This document shows positions 1 to 7,308 of a DNA stretch of 36,738 bases, piece after piece. The first letter of the stretch is position 1. Every line of letters begins with the position of its first letter. The stretch spans positions 1 to 36,738 of IMG/VR virus record IMGVR_UViG_3300035180_000276; one strand, 5' to 3'. The notes under the pieces are model-generated. The model was not told the origin of the DNA. It searched no databases and saw nothing but the letters and a program-made list of their open reading frames with translations. The translations under genes were made by a program, and so were the position numbers. Origin of the DNA: a virus.

Positions 1-135
1 ATCGAGAACTGGGCCGACGTGCTATGGAAGTCCCTGTCGCTCTGGTGCCTTTATATCGCCGGTATGGCGGCGGCCGTGCACGAGACGATTGCCAAGGTGC
101 CGCATGGCATCATCCCCGACGATCTGATCGCAAAG
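1..135. repeat. Left copy of 135-bp terminal overlap
   Basis: Bases 1-135 recur at 36604-36738 with one difference (A at 127, G at 36730). The repeat lies inside one gene, which reads through the junction if the ends are joined. It is either assembly redundancy of a circular molecule or a short terminal redundancy. The mismatch suggests two variants in the source population or a sequencing error. Unit length is 36,603 bp. Confidence 0.95.
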
Positions 136-240
136 GCCGACGGCATCTCGGTGGCCGTGGCCTTCATTTGCGTGATTGCGGCCATCCCGGCCCGGGTGAT
201 CCAGCAGGTGAGCCTGTCGCAGATGCCGCCACCGCCATGA
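1..240 (+). CDS. Small holin-like membrane protein, 3' part (DUF7940-like)
   Basis: This is the 3' part of a gene whose start lies at 36589; joined across the ends it encodes about 83 residues (MSLKLIENWADVLW...). There are two hydrophobic stretches: one around WCLYIAGMAAAV and one around GISVAVAFICVIAAIPA. The pattern of a short amphipathic start, a membrane helix, a short loop and a second helix resembles small phage proteins of the DUF7940 type, which are often annotated as holin-like. It overlaps the next gene by ATGA. Its distance from the endolysin (5033) makes a direct holin role uncertain; the gene at 5542 is a better-placed holin. Confidence 0.7.
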   Translation: MENWADVLWKSLSLWCLYIAGMAAAVHETIAKVPHGIIPDDLIAKADGISVAVAFICVIAAIPARVIQQVSLSQMPPPP

Positions 241-329
241 ACCGCGCCATCGTCTTTGCGCTGGCCTTCCTGGCGCTGCTCGGCGCGGTCGCGTTCTTCA
301 GCTACAGGGCGGGCGAATCCGCCTTGTAG
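237..329 (+). CDS. 30-residue single-helix membrane peptide
   Basis: The ATG at 237 overlaps the previous stop (ATGA). The product begins MNRAIVFALAFLALLGAV and is almost wholly one hydrophobic helix followed by a short polar tail. It is too small for family assignment. Overlap with the holin-like gene suggests translational coupling and a shared membrane role. It could also be a fortuitous reading frame, but the overlap and clean hydrophobic profile argue for a real gene. Confidence 0.5.
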   Translation: MNRAIVFALAFLALLGAVAFFSYRAGESAL

Positions 330-368
330 GTGCGCAGCAACTCCAATCCACCAAAGAGGACCGACCCC

Positions 369-917
369 ATGAACGAACACATTACGGCAGCGGCGCTGGC
401 CGGAGCCGCCCTGATCACCGGCGGTGGCATGGCCGAGAGGGCCGAGGCGCACGGCATTTACACGGTCGAATGCATCGGGCCAGACGGCGCGGTCAAGTGG
501 TCGGACAGCATCGAAAATCTGGTGACCACGGCCGGCAAGAATGCCCTGCTGGATATCGGTCTGGGCGGATCGACATTCACGGCGATGAAGCTAGGTCTAG
601 TGGACAACGCGAGTTTCTCTGCCTTCGCTGCGGGCGACACGATGGCGTCCCATGCCGGATGGATCGAAAGCACGGCCTATTCCAACGCCGCGCGCCCGAC
701 CCCGACCTTCAACGCTGCGTCGGCCGGGTCCAAGGCGACCACGGCAACCGCTTTCACGATCAACGCTACCGCGACGATCAACGGCTGTTTCCTGACCGAC
801 ACTGGCACCAAGGGCGGCGCGACGGGGCTGCTCTATTCCTGCGGCAGTTTCTCGGGCGGAAACAAAGCGGTGGCCAACGGCGACATGCTGAACGTCACCT
901 ATACCGCAAGCGTCTAA
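369..917 (+). CDS. Phage structural (decoration or fibre-type) protein
   Basis: The start at 369 follows an AAGAGGA ribosome site. The product has 182 residues. After a short hydrophobic N-terminal stretch it carries the signature seen in many phage virion proteins: a segment [18 protein letters not shown], then [15 protein letters not shown], then a Thr/Ala/Ser-rich beta-type domain. Such proteins are virion surface or fibre-associated. Its place at the head of a run of fibre-like genes (919, 1284, 1697, 1906, 2772) supports this. The exact role is not established. Confidence 0.6.
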   Translation: MNEHITAAALAGAALITGGGMAERAEAHGIYTVECIGPDGAVKWSDSIENLVTTAGKNALLDIGLGGSTFTAMKLGLVDNASFSAFAAGDTMASHAGWIESTAYSNAARPTPTFNAASAGSKATTATAFTINATATINGCFLTDTGTKGGATGLLYSCGSFSGGNKAVANGDMLNVTYTASV

Positions 918-918
918 G

Positions 919-1275
919 ATGGCCAAGACCTTCGTCAACCTCGCCAAGATGACCACGGCGACGACCGGGACGGGCACTGTCACGCTGGGCGCGGCTTCGA
1001 CCGGGTATCAGACCTTCGCTGACGCGGGTTTGGTAAATGGCAACGAGGTTCGATACCGGATCAGCGATGGGACGGCATGGGAGATCGGCACGGGCATTTA
1101 CACCGCCTCTGGCACCACCCTGTCTCGCAGCCTCGAACAGTCCAGCACCGGATCGCTGCTCAGCCTGACCGGTTCTGCCACGGTCATGGTCATCGCGGCG
1201 GCTGCCGACATGAAGACCGATGCCAAGACCTACGGCTTACAGGCGGTTCTGAACATGAACGCATTTTTCAACTGA
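919..1275 (+). CDS. Conserved phage tail/fibre-associated protein
   Basis: The 118-residue product contains the arrangement [30 protein letters not shown], then a Ser/Thr-rich strand and a hydrophobic [10 protein letters not shown] end. This pattern (a statement of how the item is obtained, then GTGTY...GTTLSR) recurs in small phage tail-fibre-associated proteins. The gene starts two bases after the previous stop. It is probably a virion component near the adsorption apparatus, inferred from context and motif only. Confidence 0.6.
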   Translation: MAKTFVNLAKMTTATTGTGTVTLGAASTGYQTFADAGLVNGNEVRYRISDGTAWEIGTGIYTASGTTLSRSLEQSSTGSLLSLTGSATVMVIAAAADMKTDAKTYGLQAVLNMNAFFN

Positions 1276-1283
1276 GGTGACAT

Positions 1284-1697
1284 ATGCCCGGCAACACAGC
1301 GCCGATCTTCACGCGCGTCCCTGACATCATCTGGGCCGCCGGGATCACGGCGGCGAACACCGCCAAGGATGGCACCGGCACCGTCGATACTGTCTTCACG
1401 GCTGACGCGACCAATGGCTCGTTTCTGCAAAAGCTGATCGTGCGGCCTCGGGGCACTAACGTCGCCTCGGTCCTACGGGTCTTCATCAACAACGGTTTGA
1501 CCAACGCGACGGCGGCAAACAACTGCCTGATCGCAGAGGTTTCGCTCGCGGCCACGACCAACACCGAAGTCGCGGCCATTGCCGGATTTGAAGTGCCGAT
1601 GAGCCTGCCCATTCCGCCCGGATACAAGATCAACGTGACCTTGGGCACGGCGGTCGCAGGCGGCTATGCCGTCGCTGGCATCGGGGGGGATTACTGA
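1284..1697 (+). CDS. Phage virion protein, beta-rich
   Basis: The start at 1284 follows a GAGGTGAC ribosome site. The 137-residue product is rich in Ala, Thr and Val with regular beta-strand patterns (FLQKLIVRPRGTNVASVLRV; GYKINVTLGTAVAGGYAVAG). It looks like a compact beta-sandwich virion protein of the kind found near fibre genes. The stop overlaps the next start (TGATG). No specific family is claimed. Confidence 0.55.
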   Translation: MPGNTAPIFTRVPDIIWAAGITAANTAKDGTGTVDTVFTADATNGSFLQKLIVRPRGTNVASVLRVFINNGLTNATAANNCLIAEVSLAATTNTEVAAIAGFEVPMSLPIPPGYKINVTLGTAVAGGYAVAGIGGDY

Positions 1698-1906
1698 TGA
1701 CCGCCCCGACCTATATCGCCATGATCCTCAAGGCCGAGGACGGGACGGAAACCCCAGTCTGGCAGAAAAGCGAAGTCGCCTCGCAGACGGTCGTGACCGC
1801 ATGGGCGACCACCTATGTGGACGCCAACGGCGATCTGGTCGACCTGCCTGCCACTTACGAAATGACTGTCGTGGACGGCCACACCCTCAACGCGCCGGGG
1901 GCTTGA
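1697..1906 (+). CDS. Small hypothetical protein in fibre cluster
   Basis: A 69-residue protein, MTAPTYIAMILKAEDGTETP..., without membrane segments or known motifs. It overlaps the preceding gene by TGATG and the following gene in the same way, so the three are probably translationally coupled. It may be a chaperone or small subunit for the glycine-rich protein that follows; this is inference from position only. Confidence 0.55.
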   Translation: MTAPTYIAMILKAEDGTETPVWQKSEVASQTVVTAWATTYVDANGDLVDLPATYEMTVVDGHTLNAPGA

Positions 1907-2760
1907 TGTTTCACCTTGCGAACCTTCCCCAGGGCAACACGACCCGATTTGACCCGGCCGGGGCGGCAAACACGCTCTGGATGCCCTATGTCGTGCCGTT
2001 CGGCGCGATTGCACTGTCAATCCTCGCTGTCGGCCCCGGCGGGACCGGAGGTACCGGCTTCACCCGTATCGCCGGTGCGGCTGGCGGGGGTGGTGGTGGT
2101 GGTGGGTCCGGCGCAATTACCCGGATGTTCGTCCCAACCTCCGTTCTGCCGAGCGTCCTGTTCGTGCAGGCTGCGCCCGGCGGGTCCGGCATCCCGACTG
2201 CGATTAACCTGCGCGGTGGGGTAGAATCGGCCGACAAGCGTCTGCTGGCTGCCCCGAACGGCACCAACGGAGGCAACGGCACCGGCTCGGCTGTCGGCGC
2301 TGCAGGCGGCGCAGGCGCGATCAACATCAACGGCGCCTATACCGCTCTTGGCGAGATTGTCTCCATCGCAGGACAGTCCGGTGCGGCTGGGGGTGCAGTC
2401 GCTGGCGCGGCCGGCGGTGCTGTGACCTTCGGTGCCTCGAACATGTTCCTGAGCGGCGGCGCGGGCGGCGCTGGCACAACCTCCGCCGACTTCGCGGGCG
2501 GCGCGATCACGGGCGCGGGTTTTTGCCCGACCATCGCAGGCGGTGTGGCTGGATCGAACCCTGGGAACGCAGGATACGAACTCTGGCTCCCCCCGACGTT
2601 CTCTGGCGGGTCTGGCGGCGGATCGTCCAACGCCGGCGTCGGTGGTGCGGGCGGTGACGGCGCTCACGGATGCGGTGGTGGCGCCGGCGGGGCTGGGACA
2701 ACTGGCGGCGTGGGAGGCAAGGGCGGCAACGGCTTTGTGCTGATCACCGCGCTTTTCTAA
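1906..2760 (+). CDS. Glycine-rich fibre-tip or adhesin-like protein
   Basis: The ATG at 1906 overlaps the previous stop (TGATG). The product has 284 residues. Residues 1-45 are ordinary; the rest is dominated by GGAGG, GGGG and GGSGGG blocks separated by short hydrophobic stretches, ending GGNGFVLITALF. Gly-rich arrays like this form polyglycine-II bundles in known phage adhesins and are common at the distal end of fibres. The upstream and downstream fibre-like genes agree. A host-recognition role is inferred. Confidence 0.6.
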   Translation: MFHLANLPQGNTTRFDPAGAANTLWMPYVVPFGAIALSILAVGPGGTGGTGFTRIAGAAGGGGGGGGSGAITRMFVPTSVLPSVLFVQAAPGGSGIPTAINLRGGVESADKRLLAAPNGTNGGNGTGSAVGAAGGAGAININGAYTALGEIVSIAGQSGAAGGAVAGAAGGAVTFGASNMFLSGGAGGAGTTSADFAGGAITGAGFCPTIAGGVAGSNPGNAGYELWLPPTFSGGSGGGSSNAGVGGAGGDGAHGCGGGAGGAGTTGGVGGKGGNGFVLITALF

Positions 2761-2771
2761 AGGAGGCGTGA

Positions 2772-4163
2772 ATGCTCGGCTTTTCGCCCCTTGGTGATCT
2801 TGCCCTTGCGGACGATACGGCTGGCCCATCTGTCCCGATTACCGGCACTGTAACGGAAACGCTGGCGGCATCGGAAACGCAGTCTCAGACCGTTGTCACC
2901 GCGTCCAATATCCAGAGCCTCGGTACGCTGGGCCTGACCGGCACGTCCGTCAACTCCGCCACCTTCGCTTTCACGACTGTCACAACCGGCCTAGCGGCGG
3001 GCGACTTCGCTATCTTTACCTTCTCCATCGGAAACCTCGGCACGGTCGACGGCGCTACCAACGATCACCTATCCATGTCCGGCGGCACCGGAACGTGGAC
3101 GAAGCTGGGCGAGTGGACTGATAGCCAAGGCGCGGCCGGCAGCGGCGTTGTCGTATCCGCGTGGCTATTCGAGGCGACGGGCGCGAACGCTATCGGCACC
3201 ACCATGACCCTCACGCTGGCTTCGGCCCGCGTGGATAAGGTCGTAACCGGATGGGCGTTCAGCAAGGCGGTCGGATATTCCATCATCCTCGACCCCCAGC
3301 CGGCAACCAACCCGATCGGCAATAACCTTACCGGAACCGACTTCGGATCGCAGTCGTTCAGCAGCCTGACCCAGCGAGAGCATCTGTTCTTCATGGCCGG
3401 CGCCAAGAAGGGCAACTTTACCGGCACGCTCACCCCGTCGTCCGGCTTCTCGGCCATAGATGCGGGGCGCAGCCGGAACAACGCATCCGCGCGCTACGTC
3501 GCCGGGGAATTCGATATCGTCACCGCTACCGGCGCGACCTCCAGCCCGGCCGAGGCCGATAGCGGGCCCACGGCGGCCCTATTTATTGCCCTGCTGCCGC
3601 AGGCCGCCGGAATTTCTGCCGCAATCACCGAGGCAGCGACCGCAGCGGACGCGCCAGACGCCACGATTACGACGGGCGGGGCATCTGCTGTCACCGAGGC
3701 GGGCAGCGCCATCGAAGCATCCAGCGCGGCTCTGATAACCGCAGCCGCTGCAGCAGAGGCAGGAACCGCCAGCGATACGGCATCGGTCACGGCGATTTTG
3801 GCGGCAAGCCGGACAGAGAACGGCTTCGCCATCGATATCAAATCGGCGCAGGTCGATTTTCAGGCAACGGCCAGCGAAATTGGAACCGCCACCGATGCCG
3901 AGGCGGCAACGGCAACCTATGCCGTCGGTCGTGTTGAGGCGGGTGCGGCGACAGATAGCGCCACAGCAACGGGTGGCGCTGTTCCCCTCACGCCGGGAAC
4001 GCCCATCATGGGCGTCTGGCCGATGCCGGTCATCGCGGGCGCATGGCCGATGCCGGTCATCGCGGGCATCTGGCCGATGCCGATCATAGCGGGCGCATGG
4101 CTGCAACCATCGATTACCGGTCAATGGCCGCAGCAAAATATCACGGGAGATTGGGCCGAATGA
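2772..4163 (+). CDS. Tail fibre-like protein with Trp nonapeptide repeats
   Basis: A strong AAAGGAGG site precedes the ATG at 2772. The product has 463 residues. Residues 1-275 form a Thr/Ser/Gly-rich beta-type domain. Residues about 276-400 hold loosely repeated units of the type ITEAATAADAPDATIT and EAGSAIEAS. The C-terminal 50 residues are five nine-residue units beginning with Trp (WPMPVIAGA and variants). The architecture of a globular start plus repetitive shaft plus short-period C-terminal repeat fits a tail fibre. The stop overlaps the next ATG. Confidence 0.6.
   Translation: MLGFSPLGDLALADDTAGPSVPITGTVTETLAASETQSQTVVTASNIQSLGTLGLTGTSVNSATFAFTTVTTGLAAGDFAIFTFSIGNLGTVDGATNDHLSMSGGTGTWTKLGEWTDSQGAAGSGVVVSAWLFEATGANAIGTTMTLTLASARVDKVVTGWAFSKAVGYSIILDPQPATNPIGNNLTGTDFGSQSFSSLTQREHLFFMAGAKKGNFTGTLTPSSGFSAIDAGRSRNNASARYVAGEFDIVTATGATSSPAEADSGPTAALFIALLPQAAGISAAITEAATAADAPDATITTGGASAVTEAGSAIEASSAALITAAAAAEAGTASDTASVTAILAASRTENGFAIDIKSAQVDFQATASEIGTATDAEAATATYAVGRVEAGAATDSATATGGAVPLTPGTPIMGVWPMPVIAGAWPMPVIAGIWPMPIIAGAWLQPSITGQWPQQNITGDWAE
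4017..4151 (+). repeat. Five 27-bp tandem units encoding W-nonapeptides
   Basis: TGG codons occur exactly 27 bases apart at 4017, 4044, 4071, 4098, 4125 and 4152. The first three units are nearly identical; the last two have diverged (WLQPSITGQ, WPQQNITGD). Each unit encodes nine residues starting with Trp. The repeat is coding and in frame within the fibre-like gene. Confidence 0.9.
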
Positions 4164-4564
4164 CCATCATCACTTGGGACAACGACGGGCTGAAACTGAC
4201 GACAACAATCCCTCTGGGGACCAATCCGAAAACCGGGCAAATCTATCCGGCCACAACGCTGGTCGGAAAGACGTTGACGGCCTTTCTTGGCGTCATCGCG
4301 CGCGACGGGACGGTTTCTGGATCGGTCGGCGCAGCAACCGTGACATCGACCGAAGCGCTGGTGACGCAAGCGCAATCCGATGTCGCTGCCCTGCTGAACC
4401 AGGACTTGCCCGCAGGACTTCTGCTTGGCACGATTACGGCCCTATGGACGCCTGGCGCTACGCTTTTCGGCATGAAGCGGGTGCAATTCGTCGTCAATAT
4501 TCCGGGCGACAAACCGTACACGATTGCCGATCAGGATGTTCAAATTCTGGCCTCGCTGGGCTGA
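4160..4564 (+). CDS. Hypothetical protein after fibre gene
   Basis: A 134-residue protein starting MTIITWDNDGLKLTTTIPLG. The start overlaps the fibre stop by ATGA and the end overlaps the next start by TGATG. The sequence looks like two or three beta-hairpins with a short helical part (EALVTQAQSDVAALLNQ). No family is recognised. The position between a fibre gene and the lysis cassette fits a virion-associated or fibre-assembly protein. Confidence 0.55.
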   Translation: MTIITWDNDGLKLTTTIPLGTNPKTGQIYPATTLVGKTLTAFLGVIARDGTVSGSVGAATVTSTEALVTQAQSDVAALLNQDLPAGLLLGTITALWTPGATLFGMKRVQFVVNIPGDKPYTIADQDVQILASLG

Positions 4565-4686
4565 TGATGACCCGCGTCCTGACTGTGCTTGCGGCCAGGT
4601 TTCCCTGGCTTGCACGGGCTCTCGACCCGCTGGCCGACTGGATCGAGCGGTATACCCGAAACACCGATCACAACGGCGATGAGTGA
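4564..4686 (+). CDS. 40-residue amphipathic peptide before lysis genes
   Basis: The start ATG overlaps the previous stop (TGATG); a second ATG follows at 4567. The product MMTRVLTVLAARFPWLARAL... has an amphipathic, partly hydrophobic N-terminal helix and a charged tail. It is too short for assignment. Its place ahead of the lysis cassette suggests a membrane-associated lysis accessory, but this is only positional. Confidence 0.45.
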   Translation: MMTRVLTVLAARFPWLARALDPLADWIERYTRNTDHNGDE

Positions 4687-4715
4687 TCCACGTTCATAGA
4701 CCAAGTGAGGCCAGA

Positions 4716-5036
4716 ATGGAGACTGCCGACAACGCATGGCACCTCAACAAGAGCGTGCCGGTTTCGCTGATCATGGCGATGTTCCTGCAATCGGCTGCCG
4801 CCATCTGGTGGGCGTCATCCATCGAAAGCCGGGTAGGCAGTATCGCCAAATCGGATGACGCGCAGGCACAGCAAATCCGCACTGTTGAAACGAGCGTCCA
4901 GAGCCAAGCAGTCGAGGCTGCAACCCTGACGGCGCAACTGCCCGCGCTGAATGATGCGCTCGACGAGGTACGGACCAGCCAGCACGAAACCAATGATCTG
5001 CTGCGGCAACTGACCGAAGGTGGAGTGAAGAAATGA
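4716..5036 (+). CDS. Lysis-cassette protein with one membrane helix and coiled coil
   Basis: The start at 4716 is chosen over an upstream in-frame ATG because AGTGAGG sits correctly before it. The 106-residue protein has a membrane helix near residues 14-32 (VSLIMAMFLQSAAAIWW), then a charged alpha-helical stretch with heptad-like spacing to the end. It overlaps the endolysin start by ATGA. The plan resembles inner-membrane spanin subunits or related small lysis proteins; the family is not certain. Confidence 0.55.
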   Translation: METADNAWHLNKSVPVSLIMAMFLQSAAAIWWASSIESRVGSIAKSDDAQAQQIRTVETSVQSQAVEAATLTAQLPALNDALDEVRTSQHETNDLLRQLTEGGVKK

Positions 5037-5545
5037 TCAACCGATTTCAAGTCTGCCTGCCGCTGATCCTGCAATACGAAGGCGGCTGGGCCGATGATCC
5101 GCAAGACCCCGGTGGCGCGACCATGAAGGGCGTCACGCTGGCGGTTTACGAGCAATTCAAGGGCCGCATGGCGACCAAAGACGAGCTACTGCACATCAGC
5201 GATGCGGACCTGCAAGCGATTTACCGCAAGGGATATTGGGATGCGCTGCGCTGCGACGATCTGCCCCCAGGTGTCGATCTGGTAGCATTCGACGCGGCGG
5301 TGAACAGCGGGCCGAAGAAGTCGGCCAAGTGGCTGCAACGGGCGGCGATGGTCGCGGATGACGGCGTGATCGGTCCGATCACGCTCAAGGCCGTTCGCGC
5401 CCGGGCAGCCAGTCAGGTGATCAATGCGGCGCTCGACAGTCGGCTGAACTTCCTGAGGTCGCTGCCGACGTTCTCCCGATATGGTGCGGGCTGGACACGC
5501 CGGGTGGCCGATGTTCGTGAGAAAGCCTTGGCGGTGGCGGCATGA
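5033..5545 (+). CDS. Endolysin, GH108 family with peptidoglycan-binding domain 3
   Basis: A 170-residue muralytic enzyme that cuts peptidoglycan at the end of infection. The GH108 catalytic signature EGGW is at residues 16-19, with Glu16 the expected catalytic acid, followed by DPGGATMKGVT. The C-terminal half (from about residue 80: DAAVNSGPKKSAKWLQRA, DGVIGPITLKAV) matches the peptidoglycan-binding domain 3 normally fused to GH108. Length is typical. No signal peptide is visible, so it needs a holin. It is linked by ATGA overlaps to the neighbours on both sides. Confidence 0.93.
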   Translation: MINRFQVCLPLILQYEGGWADDPQDPGGATMKGVTLAVYEQFKGRMATKDELLHISDADLQAIYRKGYWDALRCDDLPPGVDLVAFDAAVNSGPKKSAKWLQRAAMVADDGVIGPITLKAVRARAASQVINAALDSRLNFLRSLPTFSRYGAGWTRRVADVREKALAVAA

Positions 5546-5751
5546 CCCGCAAATCCTTTGGCCGTGAGGCCGCCTCCGCCCTGATGGTGTTCGATCTGGT
5601 GCTATTCTGGCTGGCGGCAAACGGACATGCCGACGCGGTCGACCCGGCGAAAACGCTGATGTGGCCGACGTTCGTGATCTTCGGCGGCGCGTTCGGGTTC
5701 GACAAATACCTCAAGCAGATGATGCCGATGCAGACGGGTGGTCAGCCATGA
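5542..5751 (+). CDS. Putative holin
   Basis: A 69-residue protein that overlaps the endolysin stop by ATGA. It has one clear hydrophobic helix (ALMVFDLVLFWLAANG, about residues 13-28) and a second (WPTFVIFGGAFGFD, about 41-54). Charged ends and position directly after the endolysin fit a small two-helix holin that releases the endolysin to the periplasm. No specific holin family is claimed. Confidence 0.6.
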   Translation: MTRKSFGREAASALMVFDLVLFWLAANGHADAVDPAKTLMWPTFVIFGGAFGFDKYLKQMMPMQTGGQP

Positions 5752-6122
5752 CCCGCAGCGCCCATCTGCTGACCGCCTGTGCGCTTCTCGCCCTTGCCGC
5801 GTGTTCCCCAGCCCTGAAACTGATCGGTGGCTTGGCAGGGCATTCTGGCGTGTCTGCTAACGTGCAGGCCGGAGCCGTCAACTCGCAGACCCTCGGCACC
5901 ACGGACGCATCCTCGCAGGCCGTCAGCCGTTCCACGGTCGGAACGGTCCACCAGAGCCGCGACGTTAGCCAAGTGCAGGCGCAGAACGTCGGCAAGGTGA
6001 CTGTCAATCAGGTGTCGCCGTGGATGATCATCGCGCTGATTTCCGCGCTGTTCCTCGATAGCCCGATGCGATGGCCAGGGGAAATCGCGACGATGTTCAA
6101 GCGGAAGCCCGTCGCCAAGTGA
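5748..6122 (+). CDS. Spanin-like lysis lipoprotein
   Basis: The start overlaps the holin stop by ATGA. The 124-residue product begins with a signal peptide ending in a lipobox (LAAC, Cys19). It then has VSANVQAGAVNSQTLG and a Ser/Thr/Gln-rich stretch. A hydrophobic segment (WMIIALISALFLDSPM, about residues 95-110) precedes a basic C-terminus. Phage lysis proteins with an NVQAG...NSQT motif and a C-terminal membrane helix occur near endolysins and are treated as Rz-like or spanin-like. An outer-membrane disruption role is inferred. Confidence 0.6.
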   Translation: MTRSAHLLTACALLALAACSPALKLIGGLAGHSGVSANVQAGAVNSQTLGTTDASSQAVSRSTVGTVHQSRDVSQVQAQNVGKVTVNQVSPWMIIALISALFLDSPMRWPGEIATMFKRKPVAK

Positions 6123-6171
6123 AGACTCGTTCCCATGCCTCCATTGTGGCGCGACAAGTGTGCTGTTTGAA

Positions 6172-6191
6172 TTGGTCAGGCACCTGATCAA
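6172..6191. terminator. Hairpin between convergent late and accessory operons
   Basis: TTGGTCAGG and CCTGATCAA form a 9-bp inverted repeat (one G-T pair) around a two-base centre. It sits in the 147-base gap where the late operon (plus) meets the accessory operon (minus). There is no strong T tract on either side, so it is a hairpin at the right place for transcript ends rather than a textbook intrinsic terminator. I see no gene in 6123-6269. Confidence 0.45.
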
Positions 6192-6269
6192 CCGTCACAT
6201 TACACCACGCTGCGAACATTTTCATCGCAAGCAAGTCTCTGGTTGCCCAAATCAGTTCCGGTGCCTAAC

Positions 6270-6962
6270 TCATTTCATGCTCCCCAATTCGGTCTCGACC
6301 AGCGTGAGGAAGTGGTTGATCAGGTGATCCGCTGCTGCCTCCGCCGCAGCCGCCTCCACCTCCGCCGCCCTCGCCCCAGCCGATACCCACACCGCCACCG
6401 CCGCCCACGCCGCCGCCTCCGCCTCCGCCGCCGCCTCCGCTGCCACCCACGCCGCCACTGCCGCCCACGCCGCCGCCTCCGCCTCCGCCTCCACCCACGC
6501 CACCCGCGCCGCATCGTTCATCGCGGCACTCGCCTCATCGCCAGCAAGCAGCGCACCGGAAATCGCCTCGGACGCCGCAACAACAGCGGGCCAATATGGC
6601 GCATCCGCAGGTGTAACTTTCGCCGCCGCCGCAAGTGCGCTGATCGCACATTCAGCCCGGAACAAGCGGCTGATCTTGGCCCATTGTTCATCCGTCAGAA
6701 CCGACCACCGGCTTTGCGCCATGGCATACCGCGTCACAAATTCCGGCCAGCGCGCTTCCGTTCCGGCGTCATCAATCCACAGCGTCAGATCGGCGACCCA
6801 CTGCGGCATCAAATGCGCCGGGCAACCTTCCGTCGATTGCGCGCCGGGAACCAAGGCGGCATACAGGCAAGCCGTATCCCGGCCTTTGTCATCGTACCCG
6901 GTCCATGCGTTGCGGATCAGTGTGCCTTCTTCAAGACGTTGCAGAATTTGGTTCATTGTCAT
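6270..6962 (-). CDS. Ala-rich accessory protein, last gene of minus operon
   Basis: The ATG at 6962 follows AGAGGA at good spacing and overlaps the previous small frame by ATGA. The 230-residue product has an ordinary N-terminal part (LQRLEEGTLIRNAWTGYDDK; CPAHLMPQWVADLTLWIDD; WPEFVTRYAMAQSRW). The Ala-rich C-terminal half repeats AEAEAAAWAAVA and ends DHLINHFLTLVETELGSMK. The Ala/Glu/Trp repeat should be helical. No function is recognised. Confidence 0.75.
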   Translation of the reverse strand: MTMNQILQRLEEGTLIRNAWTGYDDKGRDTACLYAALVPGAQSTEGCPAHLMPQWVADLTLWIDDAGTEARWPEFVTRYAMAQSRWSVLTDEQWAKISRLFRAECAISALAAAAKVTPADAPYWPAVVAASEAISGALLAGDEASAAMNDAARVAWVEAEAEAAAWAAVAAWVAAEAAAEAEAAAWAAVAVWVSAGARAAEVEAAAAEAAADHLINHFLTLVETELGSMK

Positions 6963-7075
6963 ACTTTCATCCTCTCTTGGGCATATCTGCCCCGTTGATC
7001 CGCCATCGCAGCGGCAAGGCCGGAGAAGGCCCGCCGCACAACGCCGCTCCGCTCGCAGCCGATCAGGACGCGCAT
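6959..7075 (-). pseudogene. Truncated DNA cytosine methyltransferase remnant (38 codons)
   Basis: The ATG overlaps the upstream stop (TGATG) and the TGA overlaps the next start (ATGA), so the frame is built into the operon. It begins MRVLIGCERSGVVRRAF, the N-terminal cofactor-binding motif I region of phage cytosine-C5-type methyltransferases (usual form IGCEFSGVVR). The match ends after about 17 residues; the rest (SGLAAAMADQRGRYAQERMKV split over two parts) is unrelated. A large internal deletion of a methyltransferase gene is the simplest reading. It cannot be catalytic. Confidence 0.6.
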
Positions 7076-7308
7076 CACAGCCACCCCATCCAGCGGACGG
7101 CATAGCCGAACGCAAAACCGACCGTGGGCATCGTTGCCAGAATGACTACCAGCCCGACATGCACCCCGGCGTCTTGCTCGCTCGGCTGAGGTGCCAGCGG
7201 CAGAAACCCATAGCCGATGGCTTTCAGTTCGGCCTCAGTCAGCTTGCGCAGCGGCGGCGTCGGCTCGGCGGTACCCAGCCAGAGAGTGATGTTCCGGAGA
7301 ATGTCCAT
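7075..7308 (-). CDS. Small membrane protein, N-terminal paralogue of gene 8009-8188
   Basis: The ATG at 7308 overlaps the stop of the aaRS-like gene (TAATG). The product has 77 residues. Residues 1-38 (MDILRNITLWLG, then KLTEAELKAIGYGF) closely match the protein encoded on the other side of the aaRS-like gene. The C-terminal part differs: one membrane helix (VGLVVILATMPTVGFAFG). Function is unknown. The duplicated N-terminal part may be a recognition or docking segment. Confidence 0.7.
   Translation of the reverse strand: MDILRNITLWLGTAEPTPPLRKLTEAELKAIGYGFLPLAPQPSEQDAGVHVGLVVILATMPTVGFAFGYAVRWMGWL
7203..7236. repeat. 34-bp perfect direct repeat, copy 1
   Basis: Bases 7203-7236 are identical to 8083-8116 and lie inside the duplicated 5' segments of genes 7075-7308 and 8009-8188. 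The two copies flank the aaRS-like gene, 880 bp apart. Confidence 0.9.

Noticed and set aside
1691-2829. Minus-strand frames opposite the glycine-rich gene
   Set aside because: GC-rich glycine codons leave open antisense frames; products are Pro/Ala-rich without motifs.
6123-6269. Attachment site between convergent operons
   Set aside because: No integrase and no tRNA-like or repeated core was seen; only a hairpin at 6172-6191 is supported.
6243-6998. Arg/Pro-rich plus-strand frame of 251 codons
   Set aside because: It is the antisense of the Ala-rich gene; the minus frame has a ribosome site, an ATGA link and sensible composition.
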